64,000 nt of DNA, taken from the NCBI RefSeq assembly GCF_001687565.2, contig NZ_CP016534.2, positions 1,678,501 through 1,742,500 on the forward strand, read 5' to 3'. The translations under genes were made by a program, and so were the position numbers. Positions 17,441 through 26,938 of this stretch are shown piece by piece. The notes under the pieces were generated by a model, which saw only the letters and a list, made by a program, of their open reading frames with translations, was not told the DNA's origin and did not search any database. The DNA comes from Planococcus antarcticus DSM 14505 (GTDB lineage Bacteria; Bacillota; Bacilli; Bacillales_A; Planococcaceae). The stretch's first letter is position 1, and the number at the start of each line of letters is the position of its first letter.

Positions 17441-18790
17441 GTGTCAACCGACCCGTACTTAAGTGTCAAAGCGTTAACCAAATACATAAAGAAGAAATTT
17501 GATGCCGATCCCCACCTCCGCGACGTCTATGTCAAAGGTGAGCTGTCGAATGTCAAAATCCATACCAGTGGCCATATTTATTTCACATTGAAGGACAATG
17601 TCGCACGTTTGCCGGGCGTCATGTTTTCGGCAAGCGCTAAATCCGTTAAATTCAAGCCGGAAAGTGGTATGACTGTGCTAATCCGCGGGGATGTCTCGGT
17701 CTATGAAGCGTCCGGCCAATACCAATTGTATGCACAGTCCATGCAGTCTGATGGCATCGGTGATTACTATCTGGCATTTGAACAATTAAAAGAAAAGTTG
17801 GCTAAAGAAGGGTTGTTCAATGCTTCCCATAAAAAGGAACTGCCGCGTTTTCCGAAAAGAATAGCGGTGGTCACTGCCCAGACAGGTGCGGCAGTACGCG
17901 ACATCATCATCACGCTCTATCGTCGTTATCCGTTAGCAGACGTTGTGCTGTTTCCAACGCTTGTGCAAGGAACCGGGGCGACGCAATCTATAGTCAAGTC
18001 CATCCAGGCGGCCAATAAAGGCGAATTTGATGTGTTGATTGTTGGACGAGGGGGTGGCTCGATTGAAGACTTATGGGCTTTCAATGAAGAAGCGGTAGCG
18101 CGTGTCATCTTTGATTCGCGGATCCCAGTCATTTCTGCTATTGGCCATGAAACCGATACCACTATCGCTGATTTCGTTTCAGATCTTCGGGCACCAACAC
18201 CGACAGCTGCTGCGGAATTGGCTGTACCAAGCCAAGCAGAGCTGCTAGAACGTGTTTCAAATTATCGCAGCCGCATGTACCGGGTTGTTTCGGGAACCGT
18301 CAATCAGCAAAAGCAAGCCTTGAATCGATACACCTCATCGTTGCCGCTGTCCTATCCGGAGCGTTTATACCGTCCGTTTATCGAGCGTGTTGAGCGCGCC
18401 ACCGAGTCGCTGCAGCGGGAATCACTGCAACACTTAAAACGTTCACAAGAACGGTACCGGACGCTGGATCAGCAACTGAAATCACGCGTGCCGCTCCAGC
18501 GGATACGCCAATCCGAAACAGAAGTGGCAGAGCTGTCAAGAAGGCTCGATTATCAGCTGGATCAATTGCTGAAGAGTCGCTCGCAGCAATTGTCGTCAGC
18601 AATTCGAACGCTTGATGCGCTGAGTCCACTTAAAATCATGGACCGGGGTTATTCGATCCCATATGTAGAAGGAGCCGTCGTTAAAAGTGTATCGCAAGTG
18701 AAAGCAGGCGATCGACTGACTATCGCGATGAAAGACGGTACCGTCCAAACAATTGTCAATGAAATAAATCCAGCAAATGGAGGAGACTGA
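17441..18790 (+). CDS. xseA: Exodeoxyribonuclease VII large subunit
   Basis: Degrades single-stranded DNA to acid-soluble oligonucleotides together with XseB. The 449 residues contain the N-terminal OB fold (LSVKALTKYIKKKFD...GHIYFTLKD), the catalytic region KRIAVVTAQTGAAVRDII and GRGGGSIEDLWAFNEE, GHETDTTIADFVSDLRAPTPTAAAE split over two blocks, and a long coiled-coil C-terminal half. The start is GTG 17441 after AGGGG. It overlaps the ribosome site of xseB, so the two subunits are coupled. Confidence 0.95.
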   Translation: MSTDPYLSVKALTKYIKKKFDADPHLRDVYVKGELSNVKIHTSGHIYFTLKDNVARLPGVMFSASAKSVKFKPESGMTVLIRGDVSVYEASGQYQLYAQSMQSDGIGDYYLAFEQLKEKLAKEGLFNASHKKELPRFPKRIAVVTAQTGAAVRDIIITLYRRYPLADVVLFPTLVQGTGATQSIVKSIQAANKGEFDVLIVGRGGGSIEDLWAFNEEAVARVIFDSRIPVISAIGHETDTTIADFVSDLRAPTPTAAAELAVPSQAELLERVSNYRSRMYRVVSGTVNQQKQALNRYTSSLPLSYPERLYRPFIERVERATESLQRESLQHLKRSQERYRTLDQQLKSRVPLQRIRQSETEVAELSRRLDYQLDQLLKSRSQQLSSAIRTLDALSPLKIMDRGYSIPYVEGAVVKSVSQVKAGDRLTIAMKDGTVQTIVNEINPANGGD

Positions 18791-18794
18791 AACA

Positions 18795-19031
18795 ATGGCT
18801 GAAAAGAAAATCATGTTTAATGATGCAATGGAACAATTGGAGGAAATTGTCCGTCAGCTCGAGCAAGGGGATGTTCCGCTTGAACAAGCGCTGACGCTTT
18901 ACCAAAAAGGAATGGAGCTTTCAAAAATTTGTCATGATAAATTGCAGAATGCGGAAAGCCAATTGGTGACGATGATGAAAGATGGCAAAGAAGTGCCGAC
19001 TGACATAGAAATGGACGGGAATGCCAAATGA
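18795..19031 (+). CDS. xseB: Exodeoxyribonuclease VII small subunit
   Basis: A 78-residue helical protein (FNDAMEQLEEIVRQLEQGDVPLEQAL) that binds the XseA coiled coil. ATG 18795 is chosen because GGAGGAG at 18779-18785 lies between the in-frame ATG 18777 and this one; the earlier ATG would lie inside that site. The stop overlaps the ispA start (ATGA), so translation of the three genes is linked. Confidence 0.94.
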   Translation: MAEKKIMFNDAMEQLEEIVRQLEQGDVPLEQALTLYQKGMELSKICHDKLQNAESQLVTMMKDGKEVPTDIEMDGNAK

Positions 19032-19909
19032 ATTTAACCGAATTCCGTACTCACTACGAACCACTTATCCAACAGGAAATGGCTGAGCAGATCTTGTCCC
19101 TGTCGATACCGAATTCGTTAAAGGAATCGATGCATTACTCGCTTCAGGCTGGTGGAAAACGGATCCGTCCGATTCTGCTGTTGGCGGTCCTTCATGAATT
19201 GAGCGGGCAAGAACATCCGGATGCGCTCAAAGTGGCTGCAGCAATTGAAATGATCCATACCTATTCGCTGATCCATGATGATTTGCCGAGTATGGACAAT
19301 GACGATTTACGGCGTGGTATGCCCACCAATCACAAGGTTTTCGGGGAAGCCGTTGCCATTCTTGCCGGTGATGCACTGTTGACTTACAGCTTTGGCATCG
19401 TGGCACGCTTGCAACATGTTTCAAGTGACGATAAAGTGCGCTTGATGGATTTGATGAGTGTTTCTTCAGGAGCTGAAGGAATGGTTGGTGGGCAGGTGTT
19501 GGATATCGAAGGCGAAGAGAAGAAACTGACACTCGAAGAATTGGAGCAGGTACACCGTTTAAAAACGGGTGCTTTGCTGACATACAGTATTTTGGCCGGT
19601 GGCATCCTAGCGCAAGCTTCCAATGAGGAAATTTTAGCACTCAGCCGATTTGGTGAGCATATAGGACTTGCTTTCCAAATCCAAGATGACATTTTGGATG
19701 TCACAGGAACTTCACAGGAGCTTGGAAAAACAGCTGGGAAAGATGAATCAAGCGAAAAAAGCACGTATCCAGGTCTTTTGACTTTGCCGAAAGCCAAGGA
19801 GAAGCTGGAATTTCACGCTTCTGAAGCGATCAATGCCCTCCAATCACTGAAAGGTGAAAAAGCATTGCTTATGCAGCTTACACAGTTAATCGTCCAAAGA
19901 AAAAGCTGA
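19028..19909 (+). CDS. ispA: Polyprenyl (farnesyl) diphosphate synthase
   Basis: Condenses isopentenyl diphosphate with DMAPP/GPP to make farnesyl diphosphate for undecaprenol and quinones. The 293-residue sequence has GGKRIRP, the first Asp-rich motif HDDLPSMDNDDLRRG, KTGAL, and the second Asp-rich motif QIQDDILDVTG with the KST loop (SEKSTYPGL). Chain-length specificity cannot be read safely from sequence alone. It sits in the xseAB-ispA-dxs order seen in Bacillus, where ispA and dxs link the isoprenoid pathway. Confidence 0.94.
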   Translation: MNLTEFRTHYEPLIQQEMAEQILSLSIPNSLKESMHYSLQAGGKRIRPILLLAVLHELSGQEHPDALKVAAAIEMIHTYSLIHDDLPSMDNDDLRRGMPTNHKVFGEAVAILAGDALLTYSFGIVARLQHVSSDDKVRLMDLMSVSSGAEGMVGGQVLDIEGEEKKLTLEELEQVHRLKTGALLTYSILAGGILAQASNEEILALSRFGEHIGLAFQIQDDILDVTGTSQELGKTAGKDESSEKSTYPGLLTLPKAKEKLEFHASEAINALQSLKGEKALLMQLTQLIVQRKS

Positions 19910-19926
19910 TTTTTCAAGGCTCTGAT

Positions 19927-19954
19927 TTGTACATTCGCAGTGGACTGATATAAT
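19927..19954 (+). promoter_or_regulatory. Sigma-A promoter for dxs-tlyA
   Basis: TTGTAC at 19927-19932 and a perfect TATAAT at 19949-19954 with a 16-bp spacer. It lies just downstream of ispA and about 50 bases before the dxs start, so dxs has its own promoter inside the cluster. Confidence 0.75.
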
Positions 19955-20002
19955 ATGAACAGACAGTCTGAAGGAAAATTTTATAAAAGGAGCGTGATGG
20001 CA

Positions 20003-21907
20003 ATGGATCTTCATTCGATTACTAGTCCATCTTTCTTAAAAGAGTTGAATACCAAACAGCTTGAAGTATTAAGTAAAGATATAAGACGGTTTCTAATAGA
20101 AAATTTATCAAGAACAGGCGGGCATATCGGTCCGAATCTCGGAGTAGTGGAACTGACGGTTGCGCTGCATAAAGTATTCGACAGCCCGACAGACAAATTT
20201 ATTTGGGACGTGGGGCATCAATCCTATGTCCATAAAATCTTGACAGGAAGAGCTAGCCAATTCGACACTTTGCGTCAATTCAAAGGCCTTTGCGGATTCC
20301 CAAAACGCAATGAAAGCGATCACGATGTCTGGGAAACCGGCCACAGTTCGACTTCCTTATCAGCAGCAATGGGAATGGCGGCAGCTCGTGATATTAAAAA
20401 AACCGGCAATTACGTCATTCCAATTATTGGTGACGGGGCATTAACAGGCGGAATGGCTTTTGAAGCGTTAAATCATATTGGTCATACAAAGACGGATATG
20501 ACGATTATTCTGAATGACAACGAAATGTCCATTGCTCCGAATGTCGGTGCCATGCACAGTATGCTCGGCCGGATGCGGACAGCCGGAAAATACAATAAAG
20601 TCAAAGACGATCTGGAATATCTATTGAAAAAAGTGCCTGCTGTCGGTGACAGACTGGCTTCAACGGCTGAACGGGTAAAAGATTCCTTGAAATATCTAGT
20701 GGTTTCCGGCATGTTCTTCGAAGAAATGGGCTTTACTTATTTGGGGCCGATCGATGGCCACGACCTGGAAGAACTGGAAGAAAATATGCGTTATGCTAAG
20801 AAAACAAAAGGACCTGTGCTGCTTCATGTTGTCACGAAAAAAGGCAAAGGATTCTTGCCGGCAGAACAGGATATAATTGGAACTTGGCATGGCATTGGTC
20901 CTTACAAGATGGAAACAGGCGATTTAGTGAAATCTTCTTCAAAAGCACCTTCATGGAGCGGCCTGGTAGCGGAAACTGTCCGTAAACTTGCCCGTACGGA
21001 TGAACGGATTGTGGCCATTACGCCAGCAATGCCTGTCGGTTCGAAACTGGAAGGATTTGCTTCTGAATTTCCAGATCGCATGTTTGATGTCGGGATTGCG
21101 GAACAGCATGCCACTACGATGGCTGCTGGACTGGCGACACAGGATATGAAGCCATTCTTGGCTATTTATTCCACATTCCTGCAACGCGCATACGATCAGG
21201 TAGTCCACGATATTTGCCGCCAGAATTTGAATGTCTTTATCGGAATCGACCGTTCTGGTCTAGTTGGAGCAGACGGTGAAACGCATCAGGGCGTTTTTGA
21301 TATCGCATTCTTGCGTCATTTGCCGAACATGGTCATCATGATGCCAAAAGACGAAAATGAAGGACAACATATGGTTAAAACTGCTATTGATTACAACGGT
21401 GGACCTATTGCTTTACGTTATCCAAGAGGCAACGGCCTAGGCGTTCCGATGGATGAGGAACTTCACGCGTTGCCGATCGGTTCATGGGAAGTACTGAAAG
21501 AAGGAACCGATGCGGTAATTTTGACATTCGGCACAACAATTCCGATGGCGTTGCATGCAGCAGAACAATTACTTGAGCAAGGCATTTCAGCTGAAGTGGT
21601 CAATGCCCGTTTCATCAAACCGATGGATCAGGCAATGCTGCACACTATCTTCGAGCGCAATATCCCGGTGGTGACGATAGAAGAAGCTGTTTTACAAGGC
21701 GGATTCGGCAGTGCCGTTCTGGAGTTTGCACAGGAAAATGACTATCGCGAGTCTGCTATTGACCGTTTGGGAATTCCGGATCAATTTATCGAACATGGCG
21801 ACGTTTCTGAATTGCTGGATGAAATCCATCTAAACAGCGACGAAGTCGTCCGGGTCGTCAAAAAATGGACGAAAGCCCAAAAGCAGGCAGGCTCGACCAT
21901 TCTATGA
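20003..21907 (+). CDS. dxs: 1-Deoxy-D-xylulose-5-phosphate synthase
   Basis: Condenses pyruvate with glyceraldehyde 3-phosphate, the first step of the MEP isoprenoid pathway. The 634-residue protein has [37 protein letters not shown], the thiamine-diphosphate motif [18 protein letters not shown] with NDNEMSI, and the transketolase pyrimidine domain [18 protein letters not shown] 20003 (MDLHSI) matches the family start and has AAAAGGAG 10 bases upstream; ATG 19997 is possible but only 4 bases from it, and ATG 19955 lies at the end of the promoter. Confidence 0.96.
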   Translation: MDLHSITSPSFLKELNTKQLEVLSKDIRRFLIENLSRTGGHIGPNLGVVELTVALHKVFDSPTDKFIWDVGHQSYVHKILTGRASQFDTLRQFKGLCGFPKRNESDHDVWETGHSSTSLSAAMGMAAARDIKKTGNYVIPIIGDGALTGGMAFEALNHIGHTKTDMTIILNDNEMSIAPNVGAMHSMLGRMRTAGKYNKVKDDLEYLLKKVPAVGDRLASTAERVKDSLKYLVVSGMFFEEMGFTYLGPIDGHDLEELEENMRYAKKTKGPVLLHVVTKKGKGFLPAEQDIIGTWHGIGPYKMETGDLVKSSSKAPSWSGLVAETVRKLARTDERIVAITPAMPVGSKLEGFASEFPDRMFDVGIAEQHATTMAAGLATQDMKPFLAIYSTFLQRAYDQVVHDICRQNLNVFIGIDRSGLVGADGETHQGVFDIAFLRHLPNMVIMMPKDENEGQHMVKTAIDYNGGPIALRYPRGNGLGVPMDEELHALPIGSWEVLKEGTDAVILTFGTTIPMALHAAEQLLEQGISAEVVNARFIKPMDQAMLHTIFERNIPVVTIEEAVLQGGFGSAVLEFAQENDYRESAIDRLGIPDQFIEHGDVSELLDEIHLNSDEVVRVVKKWTKAQKQAGSTIL

Positions 21908-22725
21908 ACAAACCCAAAAAAGAACGTGTAGATGTTTTGTTGGTTGAACGGAGCATCTGTGAAACACGTGAAAAAGCAAAACGGGCTATTATGGCCGGAA
22001 TCATCTATTCAGGTTCTGAGCGGATGAACAAGCCAGGAGAGAAAATTTCAGAAGACGCACCCCTGCAGATGAAAGGCAATGACTTGAAATACGTCAGCCG
22101 CGGAGGACTGAAGCTTGAAAAAGCCCTTCAGGAATTCGATTTGTCGGTGGACGGCAAACTGATGCTCGATATTGGCTCATCAACGGGCGGCTTTACGGAT
22201 TGTGCCCTTCAAAACGGTGCCAAGCATTGCTACGCGCTCGATGTCGGCTATAACCAATTGGCCTGGAAGATTCGGCAAGATGAACGCGTGACGGTGATGG
22301 AACGGGTGAATTTCCGCCATTCCAAACCTGAGGATTTTGGTCAGGGGCTGCCGGAATTCGCGACAATCGACGTGTCTTTCATTTCCTTGCGCATCATATT
22401 TCCGGTTTTAAAAGAGGTTTTGGTTCCAGGAGGCGACGTGATTGCACTAGTCAAACCGCAGTTTGAAGCCGGAAGAGAAAATGTTGGGAAAAAAGGAATC
22501 ATCCGGGATGCAAAAATTCATCGCGACGTGTTGCAAAAAGTCGGCATGTTTGCGGTCGATTCCGGTTTCTATGTGAAAAATATGTCGTTTTCACCGATTA
22601 CTGGTGGAGAAGGCAATATCGAGTTTTTGTTTCATCTTCAATCCGCCGCTGAAGGCGATGAAATAGCCGATATCTCTGTTTCATCGATCAACGAGACGGT
22701 AGAGTCAGCACACAAATTATTGTAA
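21904..22725 (+). CDS. TlyA family rRNA (cytidine-2'-O)-methyltransferase
   Basis: A 273-residue protein with an N-terminal S4 RNA-binding domain ([22 protein letters not shown], then [13 protein letters not shown]) and an FtsJ-type Rossmann methyltransferase domain ([20 protein letters not shown]; later [14 protein letters not shown] and [12 protein letters not shown]). The family 2'-O-methylates rRNA; in B. subtilis the gene is yqxC. ATG 21904 overlaps the dxs stop as ATGA. The in-frame ATG at 21865 lies within dxs and has no ribosome site. Transcription probably comes from the dxs promoter. Confidence 0.92.
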   Translation: MNKPKKERVDVLLVERSICETREKAKRAIMAGIIYSGSERMNKPGEKISEDAPLQMKGNDLKYVSRGGLKLEKALQEFDLSVDGKLMLDIGSSTGGFTDCALQNGAKHCYALDVGYNQLAWKIRQDERVTVMERVNFRHSKPEDFGQGLPEFATIDVSFISLRIIFPVLKEVLVPGGDVIALVKPQFEAGRENVGKKGIIRDAKIHRDVLQKVGMFAVDSGFYVKNMSFSPITGGEGNIEFLFHLQSAAEGDEIADISVSSINETVESAHKLL

Positions 22726-22726
22726 G

Positions 22727-22752
22727 CACATTCCAAGAGGGATGTGTTTTCT
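22727..22752 (+). terminator. Probable terminator of dxs-tlyA
   Basis: CACATTCC/GGGATGTG (22727-22734 with 22739-22746), 8 bp with one G-U, loop AAGA, followed by TTTTC. The T run is short. Confidence 0.55.
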
Positions 22753-22799
22753 TATAGCTTGTAAAAATATGATTTTAACAGTTTCACTGTTTATTTTTG

Positions 22800-22878
22800 T
22801 GCTGACCTACTTCCTAGCTCTTTGGACAAGCTGTGCGGTTACACCTGTCCATGCTACACGTAGTCTTGCGCTTTTCTT
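22800..22878 (-). repeat. Decayed copy of the structured intergenic repeat
   Basis: CCTAGCTCTTTGG near 22813 and CTACACG..CTTGCGCTTTTCTT at 22853-22878 resemble the two ends of the minus-oriented copies at 11.1-11.3 kb, but the middle is shortened and altered. This is a weak call from end similarity only. Confidence 0.4.
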
Positions 22879-22885
22879 GTCTTAT

Positions 22886-22934
22886 GCATGAAATAACTGT
22901 AGGATATTAAGTATATGGAATAAATATTCATTCA
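22886..22934 (+). promoter_or_regulatory. Possible ARG-box-like sites before argR
   Basis: GCATGAAATAACTG at 22887-22900 and GAATAAATATTCATTC at 22918-22933 resemble the ArgR/AhrC operator half-sites (CATGAATAAAAATGCA type). They lie immediately upstream of argR and suggest autoregulation. The match is by eye and the region is A/T rich. Confidence 0.35.
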
Positions 22935-22946
22935 AGGGGGAACACC

Positions 22947-23396
22947 ATGAACAAGGGACAACGTCACATTAAAATACGTGATCTCATTTCGAATCGTGAA
23001 ATTGAAACGCAAGATGAACTGGTAGACTTGCTGAAGTCAGCTGGGTACGAAGTGACACAAGCCACTGTATCGCGTGATATAAAGGAATTGCATTTAGTGA
23101 AAGTTCCACTGCAGGACGGACGCTATAAATACAGCTTACCTGCGGATCAGCGATTTAATCCAATGCAGAAACTGCATCGTGCGTTGACAGATGCTTTTGT
23201 CAGCATTGACGGTGCCAGCCATTTTCTGGTCATGAAAACATTGCCGGGCAATGCCCATGCAATCGGATCGCTGATTGACCATTTAGACTGGGAAGAGATT
23301 CTTGGTACCATATGCGGAGATGATACTTGCCTAATTATTTGCAGAGATACCGAACATCGTGAAATTCTAAGACAGCGTTTAATCGAAATGCTTTAA
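22947..23396 (+). CDS. argR: Arginine repressor ArgR/AhrC
   Basis: Arginine-dependent hexameric regulator of arginine synthesis and breakdown. The 149 residues contain the winged helix ([22 protein letters not shown], then recognition helix [17 protein letters not shown]) and the C-terminal arginine-binding/oligomerisation domain with [24 protein letters not shown] precedes the ATG. It stands between tlyA and recN as in B. subtilis ahrC. The argGH pair at 56-58 kb is a likely target. Confidence 0.95.
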   Translation: MNKGQRHIKIRDLISNREIETQDELVDLLKSAGYEVTQATVSRDIKELHLVKVPLQDGRYKYSLPADQRFNPMQKLHRALTDAFVSIDGASHFLVMKTLPGNAHAIGSLIDHLDWEEILGTICGDDTCLIICRDTEHREILRQRLIEML

Positions 23397-23412
23397 AAAG
23401 AGGTGAACGGAA

Positions 23413-25110
23413 ATGCTTCGGGAATTGGACATACGTAATTTTGCTATTATCGATGCACTAACTGTCAGCTTTTCTGAAGGGCTGACTGTTTTGACAGGAG
23501 AAACCGGTGCTGGAAAATCCATCATCATTGATGCTGTCCATCTTTTGGCTGGTGGACGTGGAAGTCAGGAGTTTATTCGGCATGGTGCCAAAAAAGCAGA
23601 AATTGAAGGATTGTTTTCATTGGAAGACGAGCAGCATCCGGTATTTCGCAGATTAGAGGAATTCGGCATTTCTTGGAGTGATGGCGATATTTTGTTGCGC
23701 CGAGAATTGAACGACAAAGGAAAAAATGTCTGCCGCATCAATGGCAAGCTGGTGACCATCTCCATTTTGAGAGAGGTTGGCGCTTCGCTAATCGATATTC
23801 ATGGGCAGCATGAGACGCAAGAATTGATGGATGAAAAACAGCATCTCCACCTATTAGATCAATTTGCTGGAAAGAGTCTAACTAAGTCAAAAGAAAGCTA
23901 TACCCACACATTCGATAAGTATACAAAATTAAAACGTGAATTTTCTTCTTATACAGAAAACGAACAACAAATCGCACAGCGCATTGATTTGCTGACGTTC
24001 CAGCTACAGGAAATCGAAGCGGCGGAATTAGTTCTCGGCGAAGAAGAAGAGCTGGTTCAAGAACGAAAAAAGTTGCAAAATTTCAATAAGATTTACGAAT
24101 CGATTTCAGCAGCACACGAAGCGATCCAGGGCGAAAGCAAAGGTTTGGACTGGATCGGCTCAGCCATGTCTGAACTTGAACACGCCGCATCGGTAGATGA
24201 AACCTTCACTGGTTCTTCTGAAACCCTGTCTAGTGCTTTTTATTTAATTCAAGACACAGGAACGGAAATCAAACGAATTTTAGACGATATGGAATTTGAT
24301 CCTGCCCGTTTAAATGATATCGAGCAGCGCTTGGCCGTCATTCAATCTCTAAAAAGAAAATATGGTGCTTCCGTTGAAGACATTTTACTGTATCATGAGA
24401 AGCAGACAGATGAATTGGATAAATTGGTCAACCGTGATCAACGCTATCAGCTGGATCAGGAAAAGTTAAAGGAGTTAACTGAAGACTTGCGTGTCGAAGC
24501 GGAAGAACTGACCATTCTTCGCCGAAAAGCCGCCAAAAGCCTAGGCAAGGCTATCATGGAACAATTACAGGAATTACATATGGCAAAAGCATCTTTTGAA
24601 GTGAATTTTTCTGTATTGCCAAATAGCCGTTTCGACCGGAATGGCCATGATGCGATTTCTTTTTACATCTCGACAAATCTTGGTGAGCCACTGAAACCTT
24701 TAACCAAAGTGGCATCAGGTGGGGAATTGTCCCGTATGATGCTGGCGTTGAAAACTATTTTTTCCAAGCACCAAGGCATTACGTCCATTATTTTTGATGA
24801 AGTGGATACTGGCGTCAGCGGACGGGTAGCGCAAGCGATTGCTGAGAAGATAGCGGCCATATCGGTCCATTCCCAGGTGCTGTGCATCTCGCATCTGCCT
24901 CAAGTTGCTGCTATGGCAGACCAGCATTTATTTATTGAGAAAAAAGTAGACAAACAACGTACCACCACAGCAGTCACAGAACTGGATGGACGTGAACGAA
25001 CCGAAGAAATGAGCCGAATGCTGTCAGGCGCAGAAATAACAGATCTTACCCTTCAGCATGCGGAAGAATTGCTGTCGCTTGCAGCGGACCGGAAACTATT
25101 GATGAAATAA
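23413..25110 (+). CDS. recN: DNA repair protein RecN
   Basis: SMC-like ATPase that gathers DNA ends early in double-strand break repair. The 565-residue protein has the N-terminal LTVLTGETGAGKSIIIDAV Walker A, a Q-containing DIHGQHETQELMD, two central coiled-coil regions (about 155-230 and 300-375), the ABC signature ASGGELSRMMLALK and Walker B SIIFDEVDTGVSG. RBS AAAGAGGTGA. In sporulating Bacilli spoIVB follows; here spo0A comes 82 bases later. Confidence 0.95.
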   Translation: MLRELDIRNFAIIDALTVSFSEGLTVLTGETGAGKSIIIDAVHLLAGGRGSQEFIRHGAKKAEIEGLFSLEDEQHPVFRRLEEFGISWSDGDILLRRELNDKGKNVCRINGKLVTISILREVGASLIDIHGQHETQELMDEKQHLHLLDQFAGKSLTKSKESYTHTFDKYTKLKREFSSYTENEQQIAQRIDLLTFQLQEIEAAELVLGEEEELVQERKKLQNFNKIYESISAAHEAIQGESKGLDWIGSAMSELEHAASVDETFTGSSETLSSAFYLIQDTGTEIKRILDDMEFDPARLNDIEQRLAVIQSLKRKYGASVEDILLYHEKQTDELDKLVNRDQRYQLDQEKLKELTEDLRVEAEELTILRRKAAKSLGKAIMEQLQELHMAKASFEVNFSVLPNSRFDRNGHDAISFYISTNLGEPLKPLTKVASGGELSRMMLALKTIFSKHQGITSIIFDEVDTGVSGRVAQAIAEKIAAISVHSQVLCISHLPQVAAMADQHLFIEKKVDKQRTTTAVTELDGRERTEEMSRMLSGAEITDLTLQHAEELLSLAADRKLLMK

Positions 25111-25192
25111 GTTACTGAGACAGTCGTGGAAAAAGGAAATCCCGTTGTCTGTCCCAGCGTCTATAAGAGTCAGTCATCAAGGAGAGAGTCGA

Positions 25193-25990
25193 ATGGACAA
25201 AATAAAAATCGCAATTGCAGATGATAATCGCGAATTGGTCGGACTGATGAAAGATTATTTAAATGCACAACCCAATATGGAAGTGGTGGATGTTGCCTAT
25301 AACGGCAAGACCTGCATCGAGATGCTGCAAAACCTGTCTGTCGATATTTTGTTGCTGGACATCATCATGCCTTATCTGGACGGCATAGCCGTGCTAGATG
25401 CCATCAAGGAAAATGGGGACTTGCGGGAGATAGACGTCATCATGCTGTCTGCGTTCGGACAGGAATCGATTATGAGCCAGGCGGCTGATTACGGTGCATC
25501 TTACTTCATCATGAAGCCTTTTGAAGCCGACCGATTGGCTGTGCAAATCAATCATATTATGAATACGAGGAATAGGTCGGATCAACCGAACAGCCGGTTG
25601 ACGAAAGAGGACCGAATTACCAATATAGTCAAAGATATCGGAATACCACCGCATTTGAAGGGCTATAACTATCTAAAGGAAGCGGTATCGCTCGTTTTGG
25701 AGCAGCCCGAAATTCTCAATAAAGTCACTAAAGTACTGTATCCACGCATTGCCACAAAGTTTGACACGACCTCGACTCGTGTTGAGAGATCGATTCGGCA
25801 TGCAATCGAACAGGTCTGGAATCGCCATGAAACCGTGGATCACATCTCCAAAATCTTTGGTTACAGCGTGGCTCATCTGGAATCAAAACCAACCAATTCT
25901 GAGTTCATTGCAATGGTAGCGGATAGCCTGCAACTGGAAATGCGTGATAAATCAAATCTACAGAATTTCAAAAAACTTTCTAATCGCTGA
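25193..25990 (+). CDS. spo0A: Spo0A response regulator, intact
   Basis: Transition-state and sporulation master regulator. The 265-residue protein is full length. The receiver domain has the acidic pocket (Asp10, Asp11), phospho-acceptor Asp56 in LLLDIIMP, and the switch Lys in MKPF. The effector domain keeps the recognition helix SRVERSIRHAIEQVW-like (TRVERSIRHAIEQVW) and the C-terminal KPTNSEFIAMVAD. ATG 25193 follows AAGGAGAGAG; the in-frame TTG at 25145 is upstream of this site. It is retained although spoIVB and spoIIIA are missing nearby, so its role is probably in non-sporulation functions such as competence, biofilm or stationary-phase control. Confidence 0.94.
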   Translation: MDKIKIAIADDNRELVGLMKDYLNAQPNMEVVDVAYNGKTCIEMLQNLSVDILLLDIIMPYLDGIAVLDAIKENGDLREIDVIMLSAFGQESIMSQAADYGASYFIMKPFEADRLAVQINHIMNTRNRSDQPNSRLTKEDRITNIVKDIGIPPHLKGYNYLKEAVSLVLEQPEILNKVTKVLYPRIATKFDTTSTRVERSIRHAIEQVWNRHETVDHISKIFGYSVAHLESKPTNSEFIAMVADSLQLEMRDKSNLQNFKKLSNR

Positions 25991-26012
25991 AATCGCGAAA
26001 AGAAAGTTTTTT
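25970..26012 (+). terminator. Terminator of spo0A
   Basis: Perfect 12-bp stem A6CTTTCT/AGAAAGT6 (25970-25981 with 26001-26012) overlapping the last codons and stop of spo0A, with T residues continuing to 26014. Confidence 0.85.
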
Positions 26013-26032
26013 TTGCGTTCTAAAAGAATATC

Positions 26033-26074
26033 AGCAGGCTAAAAAGCTTACCACCTCAAGCTTTTTAGCCTGCT
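26033..26074. repeat. 17-bp perfect hairpin without a U tract
   Basis: AGCAGGCTAAAAAGCTT (26033-26049) pairs perfectly with AAGCTTTTTAGCCTGCT (26058-26074) around the loop ACCACCTC. Neither strand has a T run beyond the stem, so it is not a standard terminator. It could be an RNA-stability element after spo0A or a protein-binding palindrome. Confidence 0.6.
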
Positions 26075-26265
26075 AAAGAAAAGAAGGGATTTTTGTGGCA
26101 GAGATTTTCGAATTTTGTGTGAAGGAATAGTGTTTAGGAGTGGCGAAATAAAGGAAAAGGTTAAGACGTTAAGACAAGACGTCATTTTTTTGGACAGAAG
26201 AAAACAGACACCATTATTGGTGCGAAAACCGACAAATTCAGCAGAGCGAAAAGAGGCGAGCGTAA

Positions 26266-26397
26266 TTGCAATTAATTAGACAAATTGATGATTACTTTTT
26301 GGGCAATGGCGAAGGGACTGTCGTTGACCGGCTATATTTTTACGGTGTTAATTGCTCCGCTATTCTCATTGCGTTTTCTACCATGTTGTCTTTGTAG
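26266..26397 (+). CDS. Possible 43-residue membrane-associated small protein
   Basis: TTG 26266 (with AAGAGGCGAG about 5 bases before it) opens 43 codons to TAG 26395-26397. The peptide has a charged first half (RQIDDYF, GEGTVVDRLYFY) and a hydrophobic C-terminal half (NCSAILIAFSTMLSL). A good terminator follows at 26428-26459, which supports a short transcript. I do not recognise a family. The overlapping longer reading frame at 26285-26665 runs through that terminator and looks spurious. It could also be the tail of a decayed gene. Confidence 0.3.
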   Translation: MQLIRQIDDYFLGNGEGTVVDRLYFYGVNCSAILIAFSTMLSL

Positions 26398-26427
26398 CGA
26401 AACAGATAGTATGCCTATAGATTATAT

Positions 26428-26459
26428 AACCGATGAGATCACAGCTCATCGGTTTTTTT
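26428..26459 (+). terminator. Rho-independent terminator in the spo0A-GDPD interval
   Basis: Perfect 10-bp stem AACCGATGAG/CTCATCGGTT (26428-26437 with 26445-26454), loop ATCACAG, followed by seven T. It implies a short transcript starting somewhere in 26080-26270, but no clear promoter is visible. Confidence 0.88.
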
Positions 26460-26698
26460 ATGGGAAAATTAATTGTATTTCAAGAGTGCAAAAACAGGTA
26501 GTCACTCGTCGCTCCGACAGCTTTACAAAAAAAGGTAGAATTTCTGTGTCAGTTGTCAAATGTACTCAGTTAGATAAGAGGAATAGTAGAAAAGTAGAGA
26601 GCTCAAAAATTTTTGCTATAGTGGTACTTAATGCTCCTATGCTAGTAGAGGATAAAAGAAAATAGGACTGAGCAAGTTTGGCTATGAAAAAAGATTAA

Positions 26699-26938
26699 AT
26701 ATTACTGAATGCCTTTAATGAGTATGCCTGTATCGGAATCGGAATTGTTAAAATCTTGGATAGCTTGAAGAATTCAAATGGCAACAAATCAATTTAGGAC
26801 CCGGATAACATTGCAATTGCAGAAGGTGCGGGGAAAGTGGAAGGTCTGGAATATGTTCAAGCGATGTCGGAACATTCGATAGATATCAAACATAAAACGA
26901 CCCATCAAAAAAAGTCTTATCTTGATTTGGATGGATAA
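26699..26938 (+). pseudogene. Decayed coding remnant of unknown family
   Basis: The frame from 26699 reads ILLNAFNEYACIGIGIVKIL..., is closed by TAG at 26795-26797, then continues in the same frame with a protein-like stretch DPDNIAIAEGAGKVEGLEYV followed by about 25 more residues to TAA 26936-26938. Further in-frame and frameshifted fragments follow (GIHGQNQIDFTGL, then DYDLMSKRIRRKCL in another frame). No ribosome site or full-length frame is left. I cannot name the family. B. subtilis has yqiG-yqiH-yqiI in this interval, but I see no clear resemblance to those. Confidence 0.4.

Noticed and set aside
25111..25192. A terminator between recN and spo0A
   Set aside because: GAGACAG/CTGTCCC-type pairing exists but it is imperfect and there is no T run.
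26285..26665. A 126-codon open frame after spo0A
   Set aside because: It runs through a strong terminator (26428-26459), has low-complexity basic residues in its second half and no family resemblance. The 43-codon frame in another phase fits the signals better.
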